Position numbers and translations under genes: made by a program. The notes beneath the pieces were generated by a model. That model did no database searches and had not been told where the DNA came from. It saw nothing but the letters and a program-made list of their open reading frames with translations. A DNA stretch of 64,000 bases from positions 27,846 to 91,845 of the forward strand of contig JAZLLT010000031.1 in NCBI GenBank assembly GCA_045598325.1, given 5' to 3'. Every line of letters starts with the position of its first letter. The first letter of the stretch is position 1. Source of the DNA: RUG14130 sp045598325. GTDB taxonomy: Bacteria > Bacillota > Clostridia > Christensenellales > Aristaeellaceae. Positions 34,870 to 43,772 of the stretch are shown piece after piece.

Positions 34870-36375
34870 CTATTCTTCTATCGGCTTCGTTCCCCTGTAA
34901 TCCCCGTACGCGGGACATTTTGCGAAAGCGCCGCTTATGTGGGCGATCAGTTCCAATGTCATCTGCTCGCGCTTATCGCGGAAAGCGGAGTCATAGTAGA
35001 GATTATGCCATTCGTACGGGTCGTTTTTGAGGTCGTAAAGTTCGCCGTGCAGGTCCTCTTCGGTCAGGATGGTCCCGTGACGGAAGAGGATGAGTTTGTA
35101 TTGCCCATTCCTCCACATGAGCGCGGGCGCGGGTCTCGGTGTTTCCGTTCCGCCGCCGTGGAATTCGCAGTACTGACCCTTGTGGGTCTTTTGGGAGAGC
35201 AGGCTGATGCCGGGAAGACGCGGGTCTTTCGGGATGCCCGCCGTCTCCATGAGGGTGGGCAGGATGTCGGTGAGGCAGGCATTTCTGTGATCCACGCTGC
35301 CATGCAGGCTTTTATCGATGCAGTCGCCCGCGAGAATGAGCGGCACGCGCACGCTGCTCTCAAACAGGCAGTATTTGCTGTATAGCCCGTCCCGCTCGCC
35401 CATCATGTCGCCGTGGTCGGAGCAGAACACGAAGAGGGTATTTTTGTCAAGCCCTTTTTCGCGGATCTTGCCAAGGGCGCTTTCGATGAAATAATCCATG
35501 AAGGAGCAGTTGGCAAGGTAGCGGAGACGCACCCGCTTCTTCTCTTCGTCCGTCAGATGCGCCATGCCCGATTTGCGGTTCATGTGATGATTGCGCAGGC
35601 TGTCGCTCACTTCGCGAACCGCTTTCAGATGGGTGTCCGGCTCCTCTTCATAGGGGAAGGGCGGCAGGTCCGGGATATCATTGATGTCGTACAGATCCTC
35701 AAACTCCCGCGGGATGTTGAAGCCCGCGTGGGGTTTGATGAAGGAAAGATACAGAAACAGGGGACGCCCGTCGCTCTTATAGGAATCCAGAAACTCCATG
35801 CACTTTTTGTGGATGAAGCCGTCCCTGTGATGCTCGGGGGGCAGGGAAGAGATTTTTCCGATATAGCCAAGCGCGTTTTCCTCACCGGAGCCGAACTCGC
35901 GGGTCTCTTCATAGTAGGCTTTGAGGCCCTCCGGGTCTTCCTCGTCCATCATGACCGCGCCCTCTTCCCAAAGCACGGAACCCGCGGGCTGACCTTCCGC
36001 CCGCACATGGAAACCGCGGCGGGAGCCGGGCTTACCCTTTACGGTGTTGTTCCAGTGGGTCTTGCCGAAACCCGCGCAGAAGTAGCCCGCGTCCGCCAGC
36101 ATTTGGGGCAGCGGCACGCCGGGCAGGCGGCTTTCATCGAGCAGCGCGCCGTTGTTGGTGTGCACGCCGCACTGGCTCGGATACATGCCGAACATCATGG
36201 AATTGCGGCTGGGCACGCACATGGGGCACTGGCAGACCGCTTCATCGTACAGGATGCCTTCCCGGGCAAGAGAGTCGATGCCGGGCGTATGGACATAGGG
36301 CGTGACCGCGCCGATGGCGTCATGGCGCATCTGGTCGGTCATGATGAAGATGATGTTGGGTCTTGTGTCAGCCAT
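34870..36375 (-). CDS. Cysteine-type sulfatase
   Basis: A 501-aa arylsulfatase-fold protein without a signal peptide. Metal ligands are in PNIIFIMTDQ (residues 6-15); the formylglycine-forming CVPSR is at 53-57, so the active site needs a maturase (anSME for Cys-type enzymes in anaerobes), which is not in this window. GFGKTHWNN, FVFCSDHGDMMGE and LYSKYCLFESS are further family motifs. It is the second gene after U32, overlapping it by 8 bp. The substrate is likely a sulfated glycan taken into the cell. Confidence 0.9.
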   Translation of the reverse strand: MADTRPNIIFIMTDQMRHDAIGAVTPYVHTPGIDSLAREGILYDEAVCQCPMCVPSRNSMMFGMYPSQCGVHTNNGALLDESRLPGVPLPQMLADAGYFCAGFGKTHWNNTVKGKPGSRRGFHVRAEGQPAGSVLWEEGAVMMDEEDPEGLKAYYEETREFGSGEENALGYIGKISSLPPEHHRDGFIHKKCMEFLDSYKSDGRPLFLYLSFIKPHAGFNIPREFEDLYDINDIPDLPPFPYEEEPDTHLKAVREVSDSLRNHHMNRKSGMAHLTDEEKKRVRLRYLANCSFMDYFIESALGKIREKGLDKNTLFVFCSDHGDMMGERDGLYSKYCLFESSVRVPLILAGDCIDKSLHGSVDHRNACLTDILPTLMETAGIPKDPRLPGISLLSQKTHKGQYCEFHGGGTETPRPAPALMWRNGQYKLILFRHGTILTEEDLHGELYDLKNDPYEWHNLYYDSAFRDKREQMTLELIAHISGAFAKCPAYGDYRGTKPIEE

Positions 36376-37585
36376 GGAATTCATCCTCGTGGCGTACGCG
36401 GAGGAAGTCGCCTTCGCCGACTCCCGCAGGAGCGGGAAGGGTGAAGCAGGTATCGGGAACGGCGGCCACATCGATGGGCTCGCCCGCGTCATTTTTCATG
36501 TTTTCCGCGGTGAAGCGGATGCCGGGCGCGCCGGGCGTGAGGGCTTCGATCTCCGTTCCCGCGGTCACTTTGTTTTTGACCTGCACGCGAACGCGGTCTC
36601 CGTCTCTCGAAATAACGGGACCCACATAGTCGCAGTCCTTGAAATAGCCCGCGGGCGCGTAGATGGAATCCTTGATCTCGCCCTTGTAAAAGCCCGTGGA
36701 ATAGGGACGGTGGGAGATGGACAGAAGTTCCCGCATGGAGTCTTCCGTTTTGCCGCCGTCCAGATACATGCGGTAGGCGTTGACCGCACCCGCCACATAG
36801 TAGGGGGTCTTCATGCGGCCCTCGATCTTGAGGGAAGTGACGCCCGCGTCCAGAATCTCGTCAAGCACCGGCAGGGCGCACAGATCGTAGGAGGACAAGA
36901 TGGTGTCACCGTCCGGGTCTTCCTCGATGGGGAAATATTCGCCCGGGCGCTTCTCCTCGGTCAGGGCGAACTTCCATCTGCAGCTCTGGGCGCAGCCGCC
37001 GCGGTTGGCGCTGCGGCCGGTGAGATACGCGCTCAGCATGCATCTGCCCGAATATGCCATGCACATGGCGCCGTGGACGAAGGCTTCGATGTCGAGGTCC
37101 GCGGGGGTGTTGTCGCGGATCATCTTGATCTGGTCGATGGACAGTTCCCGCGCCAGCACCACGCGCTTCGCGCCCAGTTGATGATACAGATTTGCCGTCT
37201 CGTGATTCATGCAGTTCGCCTGCGTGCTCACATGCACTTCCATTTCGGGGCATACGCGCTTGATGGTGATGATGGAGCCGATGTCGGAAACGATCATGGC
37301 GTCCGCGCCCGCGGCTTTGAGATCCCGGGCGTACTCACCCATTTTGTCAAGTTCCTCGGGGAAGGTGAAGGCGTTGGCCGCGATATACATTTTCGCGCCC
37401 TTTTCGTGGCACAGAGCGGCGGTTTCCTTTATCTTTTCAAGGGTAAACGCGGTCTGACCCGCCCGCAGCTGCAGGAAAGGTCCGCCTGCGTAAATGGCGT
37501 CCGCGCCGAAATGCAGCGCCGAAAGAGCCGATTCAAAACTGCCCGCCGGGGCGAGGAGTTCGATGGAATGGGTGTTGTTTATCAT
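36368..37585 (-). CDS. U32-family peptidase-like protein (tRNA/rRNA hydroxylation type)
   Basis: A 405-aa member of the U32 family. IELLAPAGSFESALSALHFG opens it; the family signature region reads ELSIDQIKMI ... EAFVHGAMCMAYSGRC and continues with RGGCAQSCRWKF, giving the four conserved cysteines. Relatives TrhP and RlhA hydroxylate tRNA U34 or 23S rRNA with prephenate as source; collagenase activity was an early proposal. AGGA lies before the ATG. Its coupling to a sulfatase by an 8-bp overlap is unexpected. Confidence 0.88.
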   Translation of the reverse strand: MINNTHSIELLAPAGSFESALSALHFGADAIYAGGPFLQLRAGQTAFTLEKIKETAALCHEKGAKMYIAANAFTFPEELDKMGEYARDLKAAGADAMIVSDIGSIITIKRVCPEMEVHVSTQANCMNHETANLYHQLGAKRVVLARELSIDQIKMIRDNTPADLDIEAFVHGAMCMAYSGRCMLSAYLTGRSANRGGCAQSCRWKFALTEEKRPGEYFPIEEDPDGDTILSSYDLCALPVLDEILDAGVTSLKIEGRMKTPYYVAGAVNAYRMYLDGGKTEDSMRELLSISHRPYSTGFYKGEIKDSIYAPAGYFKDCDYVGPVISRDGDRVRVQVKNKVTAGTEIEALTPGAPGIRFTAENMKNDAGEPIDVAAVPDTCFTLPAPAGVGEGDFLRVRHEDEFHG

Positions 37586-37610
37586 TTTTTGTCCTATAAG
37601 TATGAATTTG

Positions 37611-37806
37611 GAAATGCCTTAGCTTCCCCTCTGGGGCGCGAAGCGCGGTTTGGTAGTGAATGAATACCCGGTGGGCATTCAGAGCCGTGGTGCCGCGTAT
37701 CAAATCTTTGATTTGAGCCGTCGGCATCCTGCCAGGGGCAGGATTGAAAAGCTGATGGCTTTTCAACCTCCCGGGACCGAGCCCGCAAGCGAGACTGATG
37801 AGGTCG
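37611..37806. repeat. Long dispersed repeat, copy 2
   Basis: The gap between U32 and ychF contains blocks in the same order as the 22741 element: CGCGAAGCGCGG, ACCCGGTGGGCATTCAGAG, and CCGAGCCCGCAAGCGAG, ending with ACTGATGAGG. It adds the hairpin CATCCTGCCAGGGGCAGGAT and GAAAAGCTGATGGCTTTTC. No gene is visible. Confidence 0.7.
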
Positions 37807-37818
37807 TTATTTCGTATT

Positions 37819-38916
37819 TCACACATTGAACCGGAACAGCGTCACATCGCCGTCCTTCATCACATAGTCTTTGCCTTCGCTGCGCATGAGGCCCTTGTCC
37901 TTGCAGGCTTTTTCGCTGCCTTCGCGGATGAGGTCCTCGTAGGCGATGATCTCGGCGCGGATGAAGCCGCGCTCGAAGTCGGAGTGGATCTTGCCGGCTG
38001 CCTGAGGCGCCTTGGTGCCGTTTTCGATGGTCCACGCGCGCACTTCTTTGGGGCCCGCGGTCAGGAAGGAGATAAGTCCCAGCAGGCTGTAGCCCAGAGT
38101 GATGAGGCGGTCGAGACCGCTCTTGCCGATGCCCATTTCCTCCAGGAATTCCTGCTTTTCTTCGGGATCCAGCTGGGCGATCTCCTCTTCCAGTTTCGCG
38201 CAGATGACCAGCACTTCGCTGCCTTCCGCGGCGGCGATTTCCTTGACTTTCAGCACATTGGGCAGGTCTTCCGCACCGTCGCCCACTTCGTTTTCACCGA
38301 TGTTGGCGGCGTAGATGACCTTTTTCATGGTGAGCAGGAACCAGCCTTCCGCGATCTCCCGCTGCTCTTTGGTCATGGGCGCGGTGCGGGCGGGCTTGAG
38401 GCTGTTCATGTGGTCCAGCAGGATTTTCGCGGTCTCCACTTCCTCCGCCTGCTTCTTGTCGCCGCTTTTGAGTAAATGCTCGGCTTTGTCCAGGCGCTTG
38501 GTCACGGTTTCGATGTCCGCCAGCACCAGTTCGGTCTGAATGGTTTCGATGTCGCGGGCGGGGTCCACGCTGCCGTCCACATGGATGACATTGCCGTCTT
38601 CAAAGCAGCGGACCACATGCACGATGGCGTCCACCTCGCGGATATGGCTCAAAAATTTGTTGCCCAGACCTTCGCCCTTGCTGGCGCCCTTCACGAGGCC
38701 CGCGATGTCCACGAATTCCAGCACGGCGGGAGTGTACTTCTCGGGATGGTACATTTCCGCCAGCACATCAAGGCGGCTGTCCGGAACGGCGACCACGCCC
38801 GTGTTGGGTTCGATGGTGCAGAAGGGATAGTTGGCTGCCTGCGCGCCCGCGTTGGTGATCGCGTTGAAAAGGGTGCTTTTGCCTACATTGGGAAGTCCGA
38901 CAACGCCAAGTTTCAT
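37819..38916 (-). CDS. ychF: Redox-regulated ATPase YchF (Obg family)
   Basis: A 365-aa universally conserved P-loop protein of the Obg family that prefers ATP. G1 GLPNVGKSTLFN is near residue 6, G3 reads DIAGLVKGAS, the middle carries an alpha-helical coiled region, and the C-terminal TGS domain ends VMKDGDVTLFRFNV. It binds ribosomes and is tied to stress responses in other bacteria. AGGAG precedes the ATG; it has its own promoter and looks monocistronic. Confidence 0.97.
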   Translation of the reverse strand: MKLGVVGLPNVGKSTLFNAITNAGAQAANYPFCTIEPNTGVVAVPDSRLDVLAEMYHPEKYTPAVLEFVDIAGLVKGASKGEGLGNKFLSHIREVDAIVHVVRCFEDGNVIHVDGSVDPARDIETIQTELVLADIETVTKRLDKAEHLLKSGDKKQAEEVETAKILLDHMNSLKPARTAPMTKEQREIAEGWFLLTMKKVIYAANIGENEVGDGAEDLPNVLKVKEIAAAEGSEVLVICAKLEEEIAQLDPEEKQEFLEEMGIGKSGLDRLITLGYSLLGLISFLTAGPKEVRAWTIENGTKAPQAAGKIHSDFERGFIRAEIIAYEDLIREGSEKACKDKGLMRSEGKDYVMKDGDVTLFRFNV

Positions 38917-38979
38917 AAAATTCTCCTAACCGCCGAAAAGGCTCGTTATTTTGATGGATAGACATTTCTATACAGAATT

Positions 38980-39008
38980 ATTATAGCAGAAAATATGGAT
39001 TTTCACAA
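38980..39008 (-). promoter_or_regulatory. Sigma-A promoter of ychF
   Basis: Minus strand -35 TTGTGA (39008-39003), 17-bp spacer, extended -10 TGCTATAAT with TATAAT at 38985-38980. Confidence 0.78.
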
Positions 39009-39097
39009 GACCGGAAGCACTCCGCGGTGTAAAGAATTTACGGAAGCGGACAGAACACCTTATTATGCGGATTGTTCCATCTTTGAGAAGATAAATG

Positions 39098-39137
39098 AAA
39101 AAAACCGAACCGCCGCCGGGATTTCTCCCGACAGCGG
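39098..39137 (-). terminator. Terminator after the secreted Ig/CxxC protein
   Basis: CCGCTGTCGGGA / TCCCGGCGGCGG stem (two G-T pairs) with a GAAA loop and TTCGGTTTTTTT on the minus strand. About 35 bp downstream of the 39175 gene stop. Confidence 0.8.
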
Positions 39138-39174
39138 CCGGCCTTGGTGGAGTTGGTACGCAGATACCTATATA

Positions 39175-40902
39175 TTAAGCAAGCTTGAGGGAAGCTATGC
39201 TTTCGGTGATATCAACCTTCTCGTTGGCGAAGTCCAGAATTTCAGCCATGAAAGAGCTGTCTTCGGGATCAAGCGTCAGAATGATGGTGTAATCATTCAT
39301 ATTCATGCCGAGGAAGGTTGCGAGCTGTGCCATATTATTATCTGCCAGCTCCTTGAGGGAGAAGTTCAGCTTCACGCCGCCTACATCAAAGGTGAACTCG
39401 TCAAAGTTGTAGTCATTGATGAGCTCTTTGATGAGGCCGAGGTTCAGCTCGAGATGACGCAGGGTGTACTTGCCGTCTTCATCGCTCTTGGCGATGATAG
39501 AGGCGTTATCCTTATCAAAATCGTAGGGCTTGAGTTCCCAGTCGATGTTGGTAACGATGTCGCCCAGACCTTCGGTATCCTGTGCAGCAGCGTTCTTGAA
39601 GTTCACGCGATAGCTGTCGCCGCAGGCAGAGCACTTCCACTCATCGTAGGAGAGATCGCCTTCGGTTACGGAATTCTTCAGGTAGTTGTGTCCGGTGGGC
39701 TTCACGGACTTGCAGCCGGAAAGGGTCTTGCCGCAGACGGTGCACTTCTCACTGGCAGTGGAACCATATTCGGTGCAAGTGGGTGCTTTGGCGGGGATGT
39801 TCTCAATTACATGTCCGAGAGCGGGTACATCTTCCTGAGCCACGAGCACTTCGCCGCAGACGGAGCAGATCTTACCTTCAGTCTTGCCGTCTTCGGTGCA
39901 GGTGGGGGCTTTCGCACTCAGAACGACTTCCTTATGACCAGTTGCCTTGATGACTTCCTGTGCCTGTGCGACATCGCCGCAAACGGAGCAGATTTTGCTC
40001 TCGGTGTAGCCGTCTTCGGTGCAGGTGGCGGGCTTTCCTTCGGTCACTTCATAAGTGTGAGCGGTTACGGTAGCGGACGCGCTCTGTACGGGGTTGGATA
40101 CCAGTACAATGTGGTCGCCGTGAGACAGCGTCTTGGGTACGGTGTAAGTGCCATCCTTGTCGATGCCGACAAAGGTATCAGCGCCGTCTACCCAGATTTC
40201 GGTCTTTGCGGACACATTACTCACGGTGATGGTAATAACACCATCTGTATAGGAAGCACTCAGGTTGATGGCGGGAGCTTCGAAGGTGCAGGAAGCGCTC
40301 TGGGTGGCAGAGGATACCAGCAGAGTGTGAGAGCCGGCCGCAAGAGGCTTGGAGAGCGTATAGGTACCGCGGGCCTTCACGCCGACACCGGTGGACTCGC
40401 CGTCAAGCCAGAGTTCAAGGCGGCTGTGCACGCCCTTAACGGTGTAGGTGATGATGCCGTTCTTATAGGAAGCGCCGATGGAGAGTTCTGCTTCATCGGG
40501 TTCCTCGGTGGGAGTGGCGGTGGGCTCAGCAGTAGGCTCAGCGGTGGGTTCGGGAGTAGTGGTGGGTTCGGGAGTAGCGGTGGGTTCGGGAGTGGCAGTC
40601 GGCTCCGCAGTGGGCTGTGCACCTACTGTAAAGGAGCAGCTTGCGCTGCCGCTGATGCCGCTGACAGTCAGGGTATGAGTACCATCAGAAAGAGTCTTGG
40701 AAATGGTTCCGGACTTGCTGCCGCTCACACCGATGCCGGTGGAACCGCCGTCAAGCCAGAGTTCGCCTCTTCCATCAAAATCACTCACAGCATAGGAAAT
40801 GACCCCATCCTTATAACTGGCAGAAATCGAGGCCGCCATAGCGGACATCGCCAGCATCAATGCCAGTACGACAGCCAGGATCATACTGATTTTCTTCTTC
40901 AT
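39175..40902 (-). CDS. Secreted protein with Ig-like repeats, PT/PE linker and CxxC repeats
   Basis: A 575-aa protein with a signal peptide (MKKKISMILAVVLALMLAMS, cleavage likely after AMA). Three beta-rich repeats share the pattern ASYKDGVI-Y-V ... LWLDG-STG-GV ... SHTL-VSS-QSAS (about 24-93, 142-210, 214-280). Between the first and second is a low-complexity TPEPT linker (about 95-135). Then come repeats of ATCTEDGYTESKICSVCGEV type with paired cysteines, and a unique C-terminal domain rich in Asp and Leu. There is no LPXTG or membrane anchor. It follows the 712-aa-class CxxC protein and may share its transcript. Function unknown. Confidence 0.82.
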   Translation of the reverse strand: MKKKISMILAVVLALMLAMSAMAASISASYKDGVISYAVSDFDGRGELWLDGGSTGIGVSGSKSGTISKTLSDGTHTLTVSGISGSASCSFTVGAQPTAEPTATPEPTATPEPTTTPEPTAEPTAEPTATPTEEPDEAELSIGASYKNGIITYTVKGVHSRLELWLDGESTGVGVKARGTYTLSKPLAAGSHTLLVSSATQSASCTFEAPAINLSASYTDGVITITVSNVSAKTEIWVDGADTFVGIDKDGTYTVPKTLSHGDHIVLVSNPVQSASATVTAHTYEVTEGKPATCTEDGYTESKICSVCGDVAQAQEVIKATGHKEVVLSAKAPTCTEDGKTEGKICSVCGEVLVAQEDVPALGHVIENIPAKAPTCTEYGSTASEKCTVCGKTLSGCKSVKPTGHNYLKNSVTEGDLSYDEWKCSACGDSYRVNFKNAAAQDTEGLGDIVTNIDWELKPYDFDKDNASIIAKSDEDGKYTLRHLELNLGLIKELINDYNFDEFTFDVGGVKLNFSLKELADNNMAQLATFLGMNMNDYTIILTLDPEDSSFMAEILDFANEKVDITESIASLKLA

Positions 40903-40940
40903 TCGTCATTCCTCCGGGTGGTTAAATCAAACTTATGATT

Positions 40941-40972
40941 GGCTCCGCTGCCACGAAAGCAGCAGCGGAGCC
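40941..40972 (-). terminator. Intercistronic hairpin between two secreted-protein genes
   Basis: Perfect 11-bp stem GGCTCCGCTGC / GCAGCGGAGCC with a 10-nt loop. No T-run follows on the minus strand, so it may protect or attenuate rather than end the transcript. Confidence 0.5.
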
Positions 40973-41006
40973 GGAGATTATGTATATCGGAAGTTATAGA
41001 ATCGGA

Positions 41007-43109
41007 TTACTTTTCTACTGCAGCAAGGATGTTGCAGGAACTCATGGGAACGGAAGCGCAGTTCTTGGTGGTGGTGACAACTACGGTGATGCCGCAGAAG
41101 TTGTTCACGCCGTAACCGACTTCGAATTCACCATCGATAACTTCAGCGCGCATGGTGATGTAGTTATCGAAGTTGTTGAACCATACGGTCACACGAGCAT
41201 ATACCTTGTCATATGCTTCACCGTCTTCAACGATGACCTTGCCGGTGGTGGCGTTGGAATCCATGGTGTTGATGGTGATGCTGTATTTGCCGTATTCAGG
41301 ATCATCTTCACCGGTAGCGGGGATCTCTTCGCAGCCTCTGAGGACTTTTTCGCAGACCTCGCAGATGACACCGGCGGTACGGCCGGGCTCGGTAGCAGTG
41401 GGCTCAATGCGCTCTACATCCTTGGCGACATGACCTTCAGCCTTGATGGTGATCTTGGCGGTGTAATCGCACAGTTCGCAGGCTCTCTTCTCGTAGCCGT
41501 CTTCGGTGCAGGTAGCTTCAACCTTCTCTATTACCTTGTAGAAGTTCTTGTGTTCAGTATCCTTGGCGATAGGATCAACTTTCTTCTCGCCGCATTCGCA
41601 AACAAGAGTCTTGCTGCCTTCCTTCTGGCAGGTAGCTTCAACGATCACATATTCAGCCTTCTCAGGATCAAAGCCCTTGCGTTCCCAGATGTGACCGAGC
41701 GCATCGATCTCTTCGGGCAGGGTATCGGGATTGATGACATTGCATCTGCCGCAATACAGAGCGCCGGTGTTGCCCTTCTCAGTGCAGGTGGGTTCCTTGT
41801 CACCAAGGAGCTTCCAGTCGCCGTGACCGAGCTTGACAATAACGAGATCCTTCTCAGTAACTTCAGCGTCGATCTTGGACTTTTCGAAATCCTTCTCGTC
41901 AACGATCAGAGAGAAGAACTTGTTGCAATCGGGGCATTTAGCATAAGCGATCTTGCCATCTTCGGTGCAGGTAGCGGGAACTTCCTTATAAAGCACAGCA
42001 TTCTTGTGATTGGTGGCAGGAATGGCCTTCGTTTCAGCCTTGAGTTCGCCGCAAACCTTGCAAACATCATAAGCTTCCCAACCATCTTCGGTGCAGGTAG
42101 CAGCCTTTGCAGCCTTGGTTTCCCAGGTATGAGCCTTCTTTTCGATCTTAATGGGCTCAAACTTCTCGTCGTCAGCAACCCACTCGCTGCCATCAAGAGA
42201 AACCTTGCCGCAATCAGGGCACTTGTAGTAGCCCTTGTAGCCTTCCTTGGAGCAGGTAGAATCCACACCAAGAACGGTAACCTTATTCTTGTGATTCAGA
42301 GCGGGGATAGCCGCGCCTTCTTTATCCTCGAGCTCACCGCAGGCGGAGCACTTCTTATAAGCCTCTTTGCCGTCTTTATCGCAGGTAGCAGGAACTTCGG
42401 GAACCTCTACAAAGTCATGACCCAGTGCTTCAACGAAGTCTTCGATGACTTCCTTGCCGCAGAACTTGCAGACCTTGTCGGTGTGACCCTGAGCGATGCA
42501 GGTGGGAGCAACGACGGTGATATCCCACACATGATCGGGCAGCTTTTCAGTTTCGTTAATTCTGTAAGTGCGATAGCAGGACAGGCACAGAGCATTATCA
42601 TAACCGCCATGCTCGCAAGTTGCTTCAACAGAATTGAGAATGTAATAGTTATGCTCACCGGTCGCCTGCACGGTCTCAGACTTCGTGGCACGGCAATCTT
42701 CGCAACGGTAATACTTGGCACCCTCGTTCAAGCAGGTAGGGGCAACATAGCGATACTCCTCATAATTGTGTGCGACCTTGAAGTAATCCTTGCACACAGA
42801 GCAGTATGCATTGTGATACTCTTCATCACCGGAAATCGCCTGATATCTGGTGAAATTGTGTTCACCGGTAGCAGCAAGTTTTTCCGTAGCGGTCTCGGTC
42901 TTGCCGCAGGAGGGGCATTTGAAGGTGATAGTCTTCACACCCTCATTTGCGCAAGTGGGTTCAGTAGTAACCTTCTCACTGTCAAAGACCATCTCGATCA
43001 GACAATCGGGACAGACAGGAGTCTCTACTTCAGCGTGAGCAACCACGAAGGCTGCCATTACCATGACAAGCGAGAGGATCATCACGGCAACTAAACGATT
43101 GAGTTTCAT
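41007..43109 (-). CDS. Large secreted protein built of CxxC (zinc-ribbon-like) repeats
   Basis: A 700-aa exported protein. The ATG at 43109 gives a signal peptide (MKLNRLVAVMILSLVMVMAA, cleavage after AHA) and has AAGGA nine bases upstream. The mature chain has about fourteen repeats, each with a PTC/ATC...EDG half and a CxxCG half (CPSCGK, CSVCKD, CKFCGK, CSACGE, CPDCGK, CKVCGE, CGRCNV, CELCDY). Spacing is about 40-60 residues. The end is a beta-rich domain without cysteines. Similar repeats occur in adhesin-like surface proteins of gut Clostridia; metal binding or disulfides are possible. There is no anchor motif. Confidence 0.82.
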   Translation of the reverse strand: MKLNRLVAVMILSLVMVMAAFVVAHAEVETPVCPDCLIEMVFDSEKVTTEPTCANEGVKTITFKCPSCGKTETATEKLAATGEHNFTRYQAISGDEEYHNAYCSVCKDYFKVAHNYEEYRYVAPTCLNEGAKYYRCEDCRATKSETVQATGEHNYYILNSVEATCEHGGYDNALCLSCYRTYRINETEKLPDHVWDITVVAPTCIAQGHTDKVCKFCGKEVIEDFVEALGHDFVEVPEVPATCDKDGKEAYKKCSACGELEDKEGAAIPALNHKNKVTVLGVDSTCSKEGYKGYYKCPDCGKVSLDGSEWVADDEKFEPIKIEKKAHTWETKAAKAATCTEDGWEAYDVCKVCGELKAETKAIPATNHKNAVLYKEVPATCTEDGKIAYAKCPDCNKFFSLIVDEKDFEKSKIDAEVTEKDLVIVKLGHGDWKLLGDKEPTCTEKGNTGALYCGRCNVINPDTLPEEIDALGHIWERKGFDPEKAEYVIVEATCQKEGSKTLVCECGEKKVDPIAKDTEHKNFYKVIEKVEATCTEDGYEKRACELCDYTAKITIKAEGHVAKDVERIEPTATEPGRTAGVICEVCEKVLRGCEEIPATGEDDPEYGKYSITINTMDSNATTGKVIVEDGEAYDKVYARVTVWFNNFDNYITMRAEVIDGEFEVGYGVNNFCGITVVVTTTKNCASVPMSSCNILAAVEK

Positions 43110-43161
43110 TCCACAACTTCCTTTCTCATTGCGCTCTACGCGCAATCTAATTACAGACCAT

Positions 43162-43190
43162 AGTATACATTATTCTAATAATCTTGTCAA
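43162..43190 (-). promoter_or_regulatory. Sigma-A promoter of CxxC-repeat gene
   Basis: Minus strand -35 TTGACA (43190-43185), 17-bp spacer, -10 TATACT (43167-43162). It is one of the strongest-looking promoters in the window and lies opposite the divergent XRE gene. Confidence 0.85.
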
Positions 43191-43252
43191 TAGTCTGTGG
43201 CAATTTAATTTTCTTTGTTTTAGTATATATTTCTATCAATAGGAGGCTCGGT

Positions 43253-43606
43253 ATGGATCAGATCAAAAACATTATTGGCACTGAAATCAAAAAAATCAGA
43301 AAAAGCAAGAAAATTTCGCAGGAAAAGTTAGCGGAAATGAGTGAACTACACCCGACTTATATCGGGCAAATTGAGCGCGGTGAAAAAAATGTATCTGTGG
43401 ATGTACTCATTCGTATACTATCGTCTATGGATGTCAAGCTGTCGAATTTCTTCTCCACGATCGATGTTGTCAATCAAACCGCACAAACAGACAAGGCGGA
43501 TTACGCCATGCAGCTACTGCAAATGGAATCCGAGCAGTTGAACGCTCTATTGAAAATCGCGGAGATCATCCGCAGTATAGAATCCTGTCAGAACGGCAGA
43601 AGCTGA
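43253..43606 (+). CDS. XRE-family transcriptional regulator
   Basis: A 117-aa regulator. The N-terminal HTH (IGTEIKKIRKSKKISQEKLA, EMSELHPTYIGQIERGEKN) is Cro/CI-like and is followed by a helical tail (about 75-117) likely used for dimerisation. AGGAGG precedes the ATG at 43253. It is divergent from the CxxC-repeat gene, with 143 bp between the starts, so control of that promoter is a fair inference. Its AT-rich composition differs from the chromosome average. Confidence 0.88.
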   Translation: MDQIKNIIGTEIKKIRKSKKISQEKLAEMSELHPTYIGQIERGEKNVSVDVLIRILSSMDVKLSNFFSTIDVVNQTAQTDKADYAMQLLQMESEQLNALLKIAEIIRSIESCQNGRS

Positions 43607-43724
43607 AAACAACTTTCCAAAACAATTTATCCTTGCCGGTTACGGCAGGGGATTTATACGCTGTAACTTTCATGTGAGTGTATGCCTTCCCGGATACCGC
43701 GTGAACATCGGCAGAATAAAGCAA

Positions 43725-43770
43725 GTGGCTGTGAAAGAACTTTTCTTTCACAGCCACTTTAGTTTTGTTT
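43725..43770. terminator. Terminator between XRE and SH3 genes
   Basis: Perfect 13-bp stem GTGGCTGTGAAAG / CTTTCACAGCCAC with a 7-nt loop; TTTAGTTTTGTTTTTTT follows on the plus strand and TTGCTTTATT on the minus strand. It serves the XRE gene and, less strongly, the convergent SH3 gene. Confidence 0.85.
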
Positions 43771-43772
43771 TT

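Noticed and set aside
40495..40620. Tandem repetitive DNA considered as a CRISPR or satellite array
   Set aside because: It is in frame within the secreted protein and encodes the TPEPT linker; there are no spacers and no cas genes.
43607..43724. Short hairpin CCTTGCCG/CGGCAGG after the XRE gene as its terminator
   Set aside because: No U-run follows; the perfect hairpin at 43725 is a much better candidate.
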